A DNA stretch of 64,000 nt from an uncultured Burkholderiales bacterium (GTDB lineage: Bacteria; Pseudomonadota; Gammaproteobacteria; Burkholderiales; Burkholderiaceae): assembly GCA_946480465.1 (NCBI GenBank), contig CAMLJY010000003.1:62001-126000 (forward strand), read 5' to 3'. Under the pieces are notes generated by a model, which was not told where the DNA came from, did no database searches, and saw nothing but the letters and a program-made list of their open reading frames with translations. This document shows, piece by piece, positions 1 through 8,645 of this stretch; position 1 is the first letter of the stretch; each line of letters begins with the position of its first letter. The position numbers and the translations under genes are program-made.

Positions 1-1
1 C

Positions 2-1495
2 GGCAATTACGACGGGCGCTACGCCTGGATCAACGACAAGATCAACAGCCGCATCGCGCGCGTGCGGCTCGACTCCTTCACCTGCGACAAGATCACCGAG
101 CTGCCCAACGTGCAGGGCTTCCACGGCATCTTCCCGGACAAGCGCGACCCGGTCGACCCGAAGATCGACTACACCACGCGCGTGTTCTGCGGCGCGGAGT
201 TCAGCATTCCCCTCGCGCTGGCCGACACCGACAAGGCGGACAAGTACCGGTCGCTCTTCACCTGCGTCGACGCCGAGACGATGGAGGTGCGCTGGCAGGT
301 GCTGATCGACGGCAACTGCGATCTCACCGCCACCTCCTATGACGGCAAGCTCGCCGCGACGAACCAGTACAACGTCGAGATGGGCGCGAAGTACGAGGAC
401 ATGATGTCCGCCGAACGCGACGCCTGCCTGTTCTTCAACGTCGCGCGCATCGAGGAAGCCGTCAAGGCCGGCAGGTTCAAGACCATCGGCGACAGCAAGG
501 TGCCGGTCGTCGACGGCACGCGCGAGTCCAACAAGGACGCGAAGACCGCGCTGACGGCCTATGTGAGCGTCCCCAAGAATCCGCACGGCGTCAACGCGTC
601 GCCCGACGGCAAGTACTTCATCTGCGCCGGCAAGCTGTCGCCGACCGCGACGGTGATCGACCTGGCGAAGGTGCTGGACTACTTCGACGGCAAGCTCGAG
701 AAGGCCGACCAGGCCATCGTCGCCGAGGTGGAGCTGGGCCTGGGGCCGCTGCACACCGCCTTCGACGGGCGCGGCAATGCCTACACCACGCTGTTCCTGG
801 ACAGCCAGGTGGTGAAGTGGAACGTCGACGCCGCCATCAAGTTCGCGGCCGGCGACAAGAACGCCAAGTACGTGGTCGACCGCATCGACGTGCACTACCA
901 GCCGGGCCACGTCAACGCCTCGCAGTCCGAGACCAAGGCGGCGGACGGCAAATGGCTGGCCGTGGGCTGCAAGTTCTCCAAGGACCGCTACCTGCCGGTG
1001 GGGCCGCTGCATCCGGAGAACGAGCAACTGATCGACATCTCCGGCGACAAGATGGTGCTGGTGGCCGACCACCCGGTGCGTGGCGAGCCGCACGACTTCA
1101 TCATCTTCAAGCGCGAGCTGCTGAAGCCGAAGCCCGTCTACGCGCTGGACGACTCGCCGATCGCGGTCAAGGACGCCAAGGAGTCCGGCGTCAGCCGCCA
1201 GGGCCGCAAGGTGACGGTGCGCATCGCGTCCGTCGCGCCCGCGTTCAGCCTGCGCGAGTTCAAGGTGAAGAAGGGCGACGAGGTCACCATCGTCCTGACC
1301 AACCTGGACAAGGTGGAGGACCTGACGCACGGCTTCGCGATCCCCAAGTACAACGTCAATTTCATCGTCAATCCGCTGGAGACGAAGTCGGTCACGTTCG
1401 TCGCCGACAAGCCGGGGGTGTACTGGGCCTATTGCACCCACTTCTGCCATGCGCTGCACCTCGAGATGCGCAGCCGCATGATCGTGGAAGCCTGA
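2..1495 (+). CDS. nosZ: nitrous-oxide reductase NosZ, 5'-truncated by window edge
   Basis: Periplasmic multicopper enzyme that reduces N2O to N2, the last step of denitrification. The reading frame is open from base 2, so the N-terminus (signal peptide and start of the beta-propeller carrying CuZ) lies outside the window; about 497 codons remain. Propeller segments are visible, and the C-terminal cupredoxin domain ends with the CuA motif CTHFCHALHLEM (bases 1433-1468), with the C-x3-C-x3-H-x2-M ligand spacing expected for CuA. The residue between the two Cys that is usually Trp in my recollection of the family is His here; that ligand acts through its backbone, so activity need not be lost. 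It is followed by a strong terminator and then nosR, so nosZ precedes nosR rather than following it as in Pseudomonas nosRZDFYL. Confidence 0.97.
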   Translation, partial: GNYDGRYAWINDKINSRIARVRLDSFTCDKITELPNVQGFHGIFPDKRDPVDPKIDYTTRVFCGAEFSIPLALADTDKADKYRSLFTCVDAETMEVRWQVLIDGNCDLTATSYDGKLAATNQYNVEMGAKYEDMMSAERDACLFFNVARIEEAVKAGRFKTIGDSKVPVVDGTRESNKDAKTALTAYVSVPKNPHGVNASPDGKYFICAGKLSPTATVIDLAKVLDYFDGKLEKADQAIVAEVELGLGPLHTAFDGRGNAYTTLFLDSQVVKWNVDAAIKFAAGDKNAKYVVDRIDVHYQPGHVNASQSETKAADGKWLAVGCKFSKDRYLPVGPLHPENEQLIDISGDKMVLVADHPVRGEPHDFIIFKRELLKPKPVYALDDSPIAVKDAKESGVSRQGRKVTVRIASVAPAFSLREFKVKKGDEVTIVLTNLDKVEDLTHGFAIPKYNVNFIVNPLETKSVTFVADKPGVYWAYCTHFCHALHLEMRSRMIVEA

Positions 1496-1516
1496 CACGG
1501 TGAGCTGACGGGATTG

Positions 1517-1551
1517 CCCCGCGGTGCCTCGAGCGCCCGCGGGGATTTTTT
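1517..1551 (+). terminator. intrinsic terminator between nosZ and nosR
   Basis: A perfect 8-bp stem (CCCCGCGG at 1517-1524, CCGCGGGG at 1537-1544) with a 12-nt loop is followed by A and a run of six T (1546-1551). This is a textbook rho-independent terminator 21 bases after the nosZ stop. It suggests nosZ can be made as its own transcript, with nosR onward relying on read-through or a promoter of its own. It also argues against a nosR start at the GTG at 1524, which lies inside the stem. Confidence 0.85.
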
Positions 1552-1586
1552 CACCGGCCTCCTGCCCCATGCCCCTGGTCCAACCG

Positions 1587-3788
1587 ATGTTCCGTCCGCT
1601 GATCCGCCTGCTGCTCGGCGCCCTGATGGGACTGGCGCTGCTGCTGGCCGCCGCCCCCGCGCGCGCAGCCACCGGCGCCTACGAGGCCGTGCTACCGGAT
1701 GAAATACACGGCACCCGGCGGCTGTGCGACATCGCGCCGTGCCGCGAGGTGTTTCCGGGCGCCACCACCTTCTCCGAGCGCAAGGGCCAGCCGCCCTACG
1801 TCGAGGCCTTGGCCGGCGACAAGCTCGTCGGCTACGTGATGCTGTCCACCGACATCACCGACACGCCGGCCTATTCCGGCAAGCCGGTGGTCACGCTGAT
1901 CGGCATGGACACGCAGGGCCGCTTCGTCGGCGTGAAGGTGCTCAAGCATTCCGAGCCCATCCTGCTGCTGGGCATCCCCGAATCGGCGCTGACCCGGTTC
2001 AACGACCAATACCTCGGAAAGTCGGTGGCCGACAAGCTGGAGATCGGACGCTCGCGGCCGGAGGAAGGCGTGGTCGGGCTGGACGCGATCTCCGGCGCCA
2101 CCGTCACCGTGATCGCGCAGAACCAGGTGATGATGGCGTCCGGCCAGGCGGTGGCGCGGCAGACCGGCATCCTGGCGCCGACGCAGCGCCCCCCCGCCCG
2201 GTACGCGTTGCGCGGCGACCGGCCGAGCTGGCAGCAGCTGGTGGACGAAGGCAGCGTGCAGCGCCTGCGGGTGATGCCGCCGCAGGTGGGCCTGGATGGC
2301 GACGAGCCCTTCATCGAGCTGTGGTTCGGCAGCCTCGACCATCCGGACACCGGCCGCGCGCTGCTCGGCGACACCGGCTGGGATAGCCTGCGCTCGCGGC
2401 TGGCGCCGCACGAGAGCGCGATCTTCGTCATCCGCAGCGCGGGCCGCGAATCGTTCAAGGGCTCCGGCTTCGTGCGCGGCGGCATCTACGACCGCGTGCA
2501 CGTTCGGCAGGGCAGCGACAGCTTCACCTTCCGCGACCTCGACTACCTGAACCTCTACGGCCTGGCGGCGGCGGGCGCGCCGGCGGCCACCGAGTCGGCG
2601 ATCTTCATCGTGCGGGGCCAGGGTTTCTCGGCCGCCTACCCGTGGAAGCTGGTGTTGCTGGGCAACCGGGTCGACCGCGCCACCGGCACCCGCAGCTTCG
2701 CGAGCTTCGACGCCGAGGTGTGGCTGCCGGCGGCGCGCCTGCAAGGCGGCCGCCCGGTGCTGGAGGAGCCGCAGGCGCCCTGGATGCGGGTGTGGCAGGC
2801 CCGCGCGCCGCAGATCGCCGCCTTTGCCGCGCTGCTGGCCGCGGTGGCCGTGGTGTACGGCCTGCGCGAGCGGCTGACGCGCCGCGCGACCCGCCGCAAC
2901 AAGTGGCCGGTGAACGGCTTCAAGTACGCGTTCTGGATCACCAGCATCGGCTTCGTCGGCTTCGGGCTGATGGCGCAGCCCTCGATCACGCAGGTGCTCA
3001 CATGGTTCCACGCGCTGCTGTTGCGCTGGGAGTGGCAGCTGTTCCTCAGCGATCCGTTCATCTTCCTGTTCTGGATCTTCATCATCGCCACCGTCTTCGT
3101 CTGGGGACGGGGTCTGTTCTGCGGCTGGCTGTGCCCGTTCGGGTCGCTGTCGGAGCTGCTGTACAAGGCCGGCGGCGCCCTCGGCCTGAAGCGCCTGCAG
3201 TTCGCGCTGCCCAGGCGCTGGCACGACCGGCTGAAGTGGGTGAAGTACGCGGTGTTCTTCGGCCTCGTCGCGGTCTCGATGTTCTCGATGCAGTGGGCCG
3301 AGATGCTGGCCGAGGTGGAGCCCTTCAAGACCACCTTCCTGGTGGGCTGGGGCCAGCGCGCCTGGCCGTACACGCTGTTCGCGGCGGCGGTGCTGGGGCT
3401 GTCGATCTTCGTCGAGCGGCCGTTCTGCAAGTACCTGTGCCCTCTGGGGGCGTCGCTGGCGATGCCCTCGACCTTCCGCTGGTTCGGCCTGAAGCGCAAG
3501 CAGGCCTGCAGCACCTGCAAGGCCTGCGCCGTGGGCTGCGGCGCGCAGGCCATCGACGAGCACGGCCGCATCGATCACCGCGAGTGCCTGCATTGCCTGG
3601 ACTGCATGATCCTCTACACGGACACCCATGCCTGCCCGCCGCTGGCGAAGGAGCGCAAGCGCCGCGAGGCGGCCGGCCTGCCGCTGACGAAGATCGGCCG
3701 CGACGGCCTGTTCATTCCCATCCACCCGGTGCCCTGCGATCCGAAGCCCTCGGCGCAGGCCCCGGCCACCGCGCCCGAGGAGGCCTGA
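1587..3788 (+). CDS. nosR: NosR, FMN/iron-sulfur membrane protein of N2O respiration
   Basis: Polytopic membrane flavo-iron-sulfur protein needed for nosZ expression and electron supply to NosZ. The start at 1587 gives a good signal segment (MFRPLIRLLLGALMG... ending in ARA); the in-frame ATG at 1569 is possible. Periplasmic FMN-binding domain near residues 60-200 with SGATVT, where the Thr is the covalent FMN site. A cluster of membrane helices follows from about residue 400. The cytoplasmic tail has the NapH-like motifs CGWLCPFG and CKYLCPLGA, then two ferredoxin-type clusters, CSTCKACAVGC and CLHCLDC with a distal CPP. About 733 residues, normal for NosR. A GAGGAGG just before its stop serves the next gene. 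Confidence 0.96.
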   Translation: MFRPLIRLLLGALMGLALLLAAAPARAATGAYEAVLPDEIHGTRRLCDIAPCREVFPGATTFSERKGQPPYVEALAGDKLVGYVMLSTDITDTPAYSGKPVVTLIGMDTQGRFVGVKVLKHSEPILLLGIPESALTRFNDQYLGKSVADKLEIGRSRPEEGVVGLDAISGATVTVIAQNQVMMASGQAVARQTGILAPTQRPPARYALRGDRPSWQQLVDEGSVQRLRVMPPQVGLDGDEPFIELWFGSLDHPDTGRALLGDTGWDSLRSRLAPHESAIFVIRSAGRESFKGSGFVRGGIYDRVHVRQGSDSFTFRDLDYLNLYGLAAAGAPAATESAIFIVRGQGFSAAYPWKLVLLGNRVDRATGTRSFASFDAEVWLPAARLQGGRPVLEEPQAPWMRVWQARAPQIAAFAALLAAVAVVYGLRERLTRRATRRNKWPVNGFKYAFWITSIGFVGFGLMAQPSITQVLTWFHALLLRWEWQLFLSDPFIFLFWIFIIATVFVWGRGLFCGWLCPFGSLSELLYKAGGALGLKRLQFALPRRWHDRLKWVKYAVFFGLVAVSMFSMQWAEMLAEVEPFKTTFLVGWGQRAWPYTLFAAAVLGLSIFVERPFCKYLCPLGASLAMPSTFRWFGLKRKQACSTCKACAVGCGAQAIDEHGRIDHRECLHCLDCMILYTDTHACPPLAKERKRREAAGLPLTKIGRDGLFIPIHPVPCDPKPSAQAPATAPEEA

Positions 3789-3792
3789 GGCC

Positions 3793-4218
3793 ATGATCGA
3801 CCCGCGCATGCCCACCGACCCCGCGACGCCGTCGTATGCCCAGGGCGCGCCCGGCCTCTGCGGCTTCGTCTGTGCCGAGGCCTGGGACCACCTGTGGCCG
3901 TGGCGGCGCGGCGGCGGCCGCGGCAGCCTGCGCCTGGTGGGCTTCGCGCTGGCCCTGGCCGCCACGCTGGCCTGGGTGCTGGCCCTGGCCGGCCAGCTGC
4001 GCGCGGGCGCGGTGATCGGCTGGTGGTTCGGCTGGAGCGTGCTCGAGGTGCTGATCCGCCTGCGCGACAAGCGCTACGTGAAGGACGGGCCGTGGTGGGG
4101 CCGGCGCTACCGCGTCGCCAACACGATGGACATGCTCAGCTACGTCGGCTTCAAGAACCTGCTGCTCGGCGCGGCGCTGTTCCTGGCGCTGAAGGCGGGC
4201 GGGAGGCTGGTGGCATGA
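3793..4218 (+). CDS. small membrane protein of the nos operon, unknown function
   Basis: A 141-residue protein with a GAGGAGG ribosome-binding site at 3777-3783. I do not recognise a named family. It has a polar N-terminus with two Cys (near residues 23-27), one long hydrophobic segment around residues 48-85, a basic central part (VLIRLRDKRYVKDGPWWGRRYR), and a last hydrophobic helix near 122-138. It lies 4 bases after nosR and overlaps nosD by ATGA, so it is almost certainly co-transcribed with the nos genes. A role in membrane assembly or electron transfer to NosR/NosZ is inference from position only; there is no haem c CxxCH motif, so it is not a cytochrome. Confidence 0.85.
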   Translation: MIDPRMPTDPATPSYAQGAPGLCGFVCAEAWDHLWPWRRGGGRGSLRLVGFALALAATLAWVLALAGQLRAGAVIGWWFGWSVLEVLIRLRDKRYVKDGPWWGRRYRVANTMDMLSYVGFKNLLLGAALFLALKAGGRLVA

Positions 4219-5519
4219 GCATGCTGCGACACACCCGCCGGCTCGCCGCGCTGTGCGCGCTGCTGCTGCCGCTGGCCGCTGCCGCCGCCACCTGGACGGT
4301 GCGCCCGGGCGAATCCATCCAGCCGGCCATCGACGCCGCCGCGCCGGGCGACGTGGTCGAGGTGCGGCGTGGCCGCTACAGCGGCAACCTGAAGATCGGC
4401 AAGCCGCTCACCTTGCGTGGTATCGATCGGCCCACGCTGTCCGGCGCGCTGCAGGGCGACACCATCCGCATCACCGCCCCGGACGTCACGATCGAGGGCC
4501 TGATCGTGCGCGACTCCGGCAACAGCCTGCTGGCGCAGAACGCCGGCATCTACGTCGCGCCGGGCTCGCACCGGGCGGCCGTGCGGCGCTGCGATCTGGT
4601 CTACAACCTGTTCGGCCTGTGGATCGAGAAGGCCGACGGCGTGGTGGTGGAGCACAACCTGATCGTGGGCAAGCGCGACCACGCGTCGGCGCAGCGCGGC
4701 AACGGCGTGCAGCTGTACAACACCCGCGGCGCGCGCATCGCCGGCAACCGCATCGCCTTCGTGCGCGATGCGCTGTACGTCGACGTCTCGCACGACGCCG
4801 TCTTCCGCGGCAACAAGCTGCACCACAGCCGCTACGGCACGCACTACATGAACTCCTACCGCAACCTGTGGGAGGACAACGAGAGCTACCGCAACCGCGG
4901 CGGCCTGGCGCTGATGGAAGTGCGCGACCAGGTGGTGCGGCGCAACCGCGCCTGGGGCAACACCGACCACGGCATCATGCTGCGCACGCTGCAGGACTCG
5001 GTGATCGAGGACAACACCGTCAGCGGCAACGCGCGCGGCTTCTTCATCTACGACGTCGAGTACGCGACGCTGCGCCGCAACCGCGTGGTGGACAACCAGG
5101 TCGGCGTGCACCTGGCGGCGGGGTCGACGCGCAACGTCGTCGAGGCCAACGACTTCATCGGCAACCGCCAGCAGGTGCGCTACGTCGGCTCGCGCGACGA
5201 GACCTGGGGCCGAGACAGCGGCAACCACTGGAGCAACTACGTCGGCTGGGACCGCGACGGCGACGGCCGCGGCGACCTGCGCTACGAGGCCAACGACGTG
5301 GTCGACCGGCTCGTCTGGCGCCACCCCGAGGCCAAGCTGCTGCTGGCCGCCCCGGCGGTGCAGGCGATGAGGCTGGTGGCGCAGCAGTTCCCGCTGCTGC
5401 GCGTGCCCAGCGTCGTCGATCCCCATCCCCGCATGAAGCCCGCGGCCGGCACGGCCGCCGCCGCTGAACCACCCCACCGGAGGCCTTCCGATGCGATCGC
5501 CCGTGACCCACGTCGCTGA
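4215..5519 (+). CDS. nosD: NosD, periplasmic copper-site maturation protein
   Basis: Periplasmic right-handed beta-helix protein that works with the NosFY ABC transporter in assembling the CuZ site of NosZ. The ATG at 4215 overlaps the previous stop (ATGA) and starts a signal peptide (MSMLRHTRRLAALCALLLPLAAAAA region). Repeated N/D-rich beta-helix turns (CASH/NosD repeats) run through the middle, followed by the typical tail WSNYVGWDRDGDGRGD. About 434 residues, usual length. Its 3' end overlaps nosF by 29 bases. Confidence 0.95.
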   Translation: MSMLRHTRRLAALCALLLPLAAAAATWTVRPGESIQPAIDAAAPGDVVEVRRGRYSGNLKIGKPLTLRGIDRPTLSGALQGDTIRITAPDVTIEGLIVRDSGNSLLAQNAGIYVAPGSHRAAVRRCDLVYNLFGLWIEKADGVVVEHNLIVGKRDHASAQRGNGVQLYNTRGARIAGNRIAFVRDALYVDVSHDAVFRGNKLHHSRYGTHYMNSYRNLWEDNESYRNRGGLALMEVRDQVVRRNRAWGNTDHGIMLRTLQDSVIEDNTVSGNARGFFIYDVEYATLRRNRVVDNQVGVHLAAGSTRNVVEANDFIGNRQQVRYVGSRDETWGRDSGNHWSNYVGWDRDGDGRGDLRYEANDVVDRLVWRHPEAKLLLAAPAVQAMRLVAQQFPLLRVPSVVDPHPRMKPAAGTAAAAEPPHRRPSDAIARDPRR

Positions 5520-6441
5520 TGCCGTCGCGCTGCGCGGCGTCGTGCGGCATTTCGGCGCGGTGCGCGCCGTCGACGGCATCGACCTCGCCGTCGAGCGCGG
5601 CGAGCTGTTCGGCCTGATCGGCCACAACGGTGCCGGCAAGAGCACCCTGATCCGGCTGATGCTGGGCCTGATCGAGCCCGACGCCGGCAGCATCCACGTC
5701 GATGGCCAGCCGGTCGGCGGCCGCGGTTTCCGCGAGGTGCGCCGCCGCATCGGCTGGCTGCCCGAGAACGTGGTGCTGTACGACAACCTGAGCGGCCACG
5801 AGACCCTGGCCTACTTCGCGCGCCTGAAGGGCGCGGACCGCGCCGAGATCGACCCGCTGCTCGATCGCGTGGGCCTGATGCCTGCCGCGCGGCGCCCGGT
5901 GCGCGAGTACAGCAAGGGCATGCGGCAGCGGCTGGGCTTCGCGCAGGCGCTGCTGGGACGCCCCGCGGTGCTGCTGCTGGACGAGCCGACGACCGGCCTC
6001 GACCCCGCGGCGATCCGCGACTTCTACGCCACGCTGGGTGACCTGCGCGCCCGCGGCACGACGGTGATCGTCACCTCGCACATCCTGGCCGAGCTGCAGG
6101 AACGCGTCGATCGCATCGCGCTGCTGGCCGGCGGCCGCGTGCAGGCCACGGGCAGCGTGCAGCAGCTGCGCGAACGCATGGCCTTGCCGCTGGCGCTGGC
6201 CGTGCGCGCCAGCACGCCGGAATCGCTGCCGCTGCTGCGGACCGCGCTGGGTGCGCTGCCGCTGGCCGGCCCCGCGTGGCAGGGCACCGAGTTGCGCGCG
6301 CGCCTGCCGCGCGACGCCAAGCTGGCGCTGCTGCGCCTGCTGGGCGCGCTGCCGGCGGGCGCGGTCGCCGACGTGCAGCTGCACGAACCCACGCTGGAAG
6401 ACGTCTACTTCGCGCTCGCCGGGCAGGAGGCTTCATCGTGA
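5491..6441 (+). CDS. nosF: NosF, ATPase of the Nos maturation transporter
   Basis: Cytoplasmic ABC ATPase that pairs with NosY. Walker A GHNGAGKS (residues 44-51), signature SKGMRQR (141-147) and Walker B VLLLDEP (160-166) are all intact; 316 residues. The start is set by GGAGG at 5479-5483, 7 bases before ATG 5491, inside the 3' end of nosD. It is coupled to nosY by a GTGA overlap. Confidence 0.96.
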   Translation: MRSPVTHVADAVALRGVVRHFGAVRAVDGIDLAVERGELFGLIGHNGAGKSTLIRLMLGLIEPDAGSIHVDGQPVGGRGFREVRRRIGWLPENVVLYDNLSGHETLAYFARLKGADRAEIDPLLDRVGLMPAARRPVREYSKGMRQRLGFAQALLGRPAVLLLDEPTTGLDPAAIRDFYATLGDLRARGTTVIVTSHILAELQERVDRIALLAGGRVQATGSVQQLRERMALPLALAVRASTPESLPLLRTALGALPLAGPAWQGTELRARLPRDAKLALLRLLGALPAGAVADVQLHEPTLEDVYFALAGQEASS

Positions 6442-7265
6442 TCGAACCCCGACAAGTGGCCGCCATCGCCGGCAAGGAACTGCGCGACCGCCTGCGCAAC
6501 CGCTGGGTGCTGGCGGTGGCGCTGGTGTTCACCGTCTTCGCGGCCGTCATCGCGTACTTCGGCGGCGCGCAGCAGGGCGCGGTGGGCCTGCGCACGACCG
6601 AGGCCACGGTCGCCAGCCTGGTCAGCCTGGTGATCTACCTGATCCCCTTGATCGCGCTGATGCTGGGCTTCGACGCGGTGGTCGGCGAACGCGAGCGCGG
6701 CACGCTGGAACTGGTGCTCGCGCTGCCGGTGACCCGGCTGGAACTGCTGCTCGGCAAATACCTCGGCCTGGCGGCGGCACTCAGCGCATCCACGCTGGCG
6801 GGCTTCGGCCTGGTGGCGCTGGCGCTGGGCCTGCAGGCCGGGCGGGATGCGCTGGAACCGTTCGCCGGCTTCATCGGCACTTCGGTGCTGCTGGGGCTGG
6901 CCTTCCTCAGCCTCGCGGTGCTGGTGTCGGTGCTGGCCGGCGACCGGGCGCGCGCGTCCGGACTGGCGATCGCACTGTGGTTCTTCTTCGTGCTGGTGTT
7001 CGACCTGCTGCTGCTGGGCGTGCTGGTCGGCACCGGCGGCGCGCTGGGCGCAGCGGCCGATGCGTTCCCGTACCTGCTGCTGTTCAACCCCGCGGACGTG
7101 TTCCGCATCCTCAACGTCTTCTCGCTCGAGGAGGTGAAGAACCTCTACGGGCTCACCGGCATCGTGCCGGCGCCGCTGGCCAAGCCCTGGCTGATGGCGC
7201 TGGTGATGCTGGGCTGGATCGCGGCGCCGCTGGCGGCGGCCGCGTGGAGGTTCAGATCGCGATGA
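6438..7265 (+). CDS. nosY: NosY, membrane subunit of the Nos maturation transporter
   Basis: ABC-2-type permease with about six membrane helices. The start is a GTG at 6438 overlapping the nosF stop (GTGA), with GGAGG 7 bases upstream; this gives 275 residues, the family's usual length. The protein opens with a cytoplasmic helix (RQVAAIAGKELRDRLRNR) followed by the first helix, and has a cytosolic GERERGTLELVL stretch typical of ABC-2 permeases. It forms the NosFY complex used for maturation of NosZ. Confidence 0.95.
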   Translation: MIEPRQVAAIAGKELRDRLRNRWVLAVALVFTVFAAVIAYFGGAQQGAVGLRTTEATVASLVSLVIYLIPLIALMLGFDAVVGERERGTLELVLALPVTRLELLLGKYLGLAAALSASTLAGFGLVALALGLQAGRDALEPFAGFIGTSVLLGLAFLSLAVLVSVLAGDRARASGLAIALWFFFVLVFDLLLLGVLVGTGGALGAAADAFPYLLLFNPADVFRILNVFSLEEVKNLYGLTGIVPAPLAKPWLMALVMLGWIAAPLAAAAWRFRSR

Positions 7266-7810
7266 AAACCCCACCCATCAACGCTGCCCGCCGCCGACTG
7301 GCCTGCGCCGCCTGCGCCGCCCCCTTCGCCGCGCTGCTGGCCGGCTGCGAGGACGCCGGCCAGGCCGCCGCCCCCGCCGGACCCGCGGACTTCACGGCAT
7401 CGACCGCGTGCGAGCTGGACGGCATGCTGTTGGCCGACTATCCCGGGCCCAAGGCCCAGGTGCACTACGCCGGCGCGGCCGGGCCGGTGTTCTTCTGCGA
7501 CACGGTGGAAATGTTCTCGGCCCTGCTGAACCCCGAGCAGGTGCGCCCGGTGCGCGCCGCGTACGTGCAGGACATGGAGCGCGCCGACTGGCAACAGCCG
7601 CGCGGCCACTGGGTCGATGCGAAGGCCGGCTTCTACGTCGTCGGCAGCCGCCACCACGGCTCGATGGGCCCCACCTTCGCCAGCTTCGCGCACGAAGCAG
7701 CCGCCCGCCGCTTCGCCGCGGACCACGGCGGCAAGGTGCTGCGCTTCGCGGAGGTCAAGCCCGACATGGCGGACCTGTCGGGCGGGGCGCGGCACGACGT
7801 GCGGATGTAG
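7262..7810 (+). CDS. nosL: NosL, copper-chaperone lipoprotein
   Basis: Outer-membrane or periplasmic Cu(I)-binding lipoprotein that supplies copper for NosZ assembly. The ATG at 7262 overlaps the nosY stop (ATGA); 182 residues. The N-terminus has a long export signal with the lipobox LLAGC (Cys near residue 28). A CELDGM stretch near residue 49 provides the conserved Met region, and the NosL core (FFCDTVEMF, DWQQPRGHWVDA, GPTFASF, AARRFAADHGG) is intact. It is the last gene of the nos cluster. An att-like repeat begins 33 bases after its stop, so the cluster ends at the island boundary. Confidence 0.95.
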   Translation: MKTPPINAARRRLACAACAAPFAALLAGCEDAGQAAAPAGPADFTASTACELDGMLLADYPGPKAQVHYAGAAGPVFFCDTVEMFSALLNPEQVRPVRAAYVQDMERADWQQPRGHWVDAKAGFYVVGSRHHGSMGPTFASFAHEAAARRFAADHGGKVLRFAEVKPDMADLSGGARHDVRM

Positions 7811-7842
7811 CGCGGAGGCCGGGAAGGGGAGCGGACTGGGGC

Positions 7843-7857
7843 TGGCGGAAGCGGTGA
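7843..7857 (+). repeat. putative attachment site, copy distal to the tRNA
   Basis: An exact 15-base copy of the tRNA-Ser 3' end (TGGCGGAAGCGGTGA), 33 bases downstream of the nosL stop. The match stops sharply after the final A, as expected for an att core and not for a diverged second tRNA gene. Confidence 0.65.
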
Positions 7858-8035
7858 CCGCCGCATCGCTACCCGCTCACGCGACAGCGATGCAACAAGG
7901 CCGTCTGTAGAGTGGCAGTCTGTTCTCTGTCTCGGCATGCTCTTCACGCTTCGTCAGTGCAATTGAAATGCAGCCTTGCATGAAAGACAAATGGCGGTGT
8001 TGACTTATCGGGGAGTCCCTGTAGAGGGGTAGGGG

Positions 8036-8443
8036 ATGAGGGGCAGTGAATCGAAACGGCGAGCGCTGGCGCGGCTGGAGGCAGCCGCACGGGCTCGCGC
8101 CGAAGCGAGCCGCAGCGCCTCAGCCGCTGCTGCGAACGCGCTCGCCGATGCGGCGTGGGCAGCGTTCAGGGCTGCCGCTGTGGCCGCTTTCCCGGAGCGG
8201 CCGGTGTCGGTCATCGGCTTGGAGCCATTCGTCTTGCAGGACGCACCGACCGCCGCTGAGGTGGGCGGCTTCAGTGCCTTCGCTTCGTGGGTGCACCGTC
8301 TCGCCGATGGCGCTCAAACGCCCGAAGACGCCGAGACGCTAGACGCGCTGCCGGGCGATGTGATCGACGGTCTAGCTCGCCACTGCGGGCTGACGCCGGA
8401 CCAGGCGGTGTGCGTCATGTCCGAGGCGCTCCGCGCCTACTGA
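8036..8443 (+). CDS. hypothetical protein, Ala-rich helical
   Basis: A 135-residue protein that I cannot assign. Residues 1-55 are an Ala/Arg-rich, probably coiled or helical segment. The rest is more ordinary (VIGLEPFVLQDAPTAAEVGG, DALPGDVIDGLARHCGLTPD) and could form a small globular domain. GGGGTAGGGG precedes the ATG. It is the first gene of the putative island and is followed by a hairpin terminator. No neighbour suggests a function. Coding status is supported by length, a start signal and lack of a better competing frame. Confidence 0.6.
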   Translation: MRGSESKRRALARLEAAARARAEASRSASAAAANALADAAWAAFRAAAVAAFPERPVSVIGLEPFVLQDAPTAAEVGGFSAFASWVHRLADGAQTPEDAETLDALPGDVIDGLARHCGLTPDQAVCVMSEALRAY

Positions 8444-8453
8444 TGAGCGATTG

Positions 8454-8485
8454 GACGCTACTTGTAGCGTCTTGCAATCAGTTTT
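8454..8485 (+). terminator. hairpin terminator after the 8036-8443 gene
   Basis: Stem GACGCTA (8454-8460) and TAGCGTC (8465-8471) with a CTTG loop, then TTGCAATCAGTTTT. The U-tract is interrupted, so efficiency is uncertain. Confidence 0.5.
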
Positions 8486-8500
8486 GACCCCATCTATAGT
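8472..8500 (+). promoter_or_regulatory. sigma-70-type promoter for the 44-residue protein gene
   Basis: TTGCAA at 8472-8477 and TATAGT at 8495-8500 are separated by exactly 17 bases. The -10 box matches consensus at five of six positions. It would give a leader of about 140 bases before the ATG at 8646. This is one of few consensus-like promoters visible in this GC-rich window. Confidence 0.5.
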
Positions 8501-8645
8501 GTCCACCATCCAAACGCTCGGCGTTTCCAAGCGAGCGCCCCACCAGTGCCGGCGGGGAATCGGATAGGGCGCTTTGGCGCTGTTTGGTAGGTTGTTTGGA
8601 AGCCGGCATTTGTCAGATGGGCCTTTGCCTTCAAGGAGATGCCTT

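Noticed and set aside
1524..1586. GTG 1524 as nosR start
   Set aside because: It lies within the stem of the nosZ terminator; the signal peptide begins naturally at 1587.
1692..4070. A 792-codon minus-strand open frame opposite nosR
   Set aside because: It lies opposite an unambiguous NosR with all Fe-S and FMN motifs; no domain is seen in the antisense translation.
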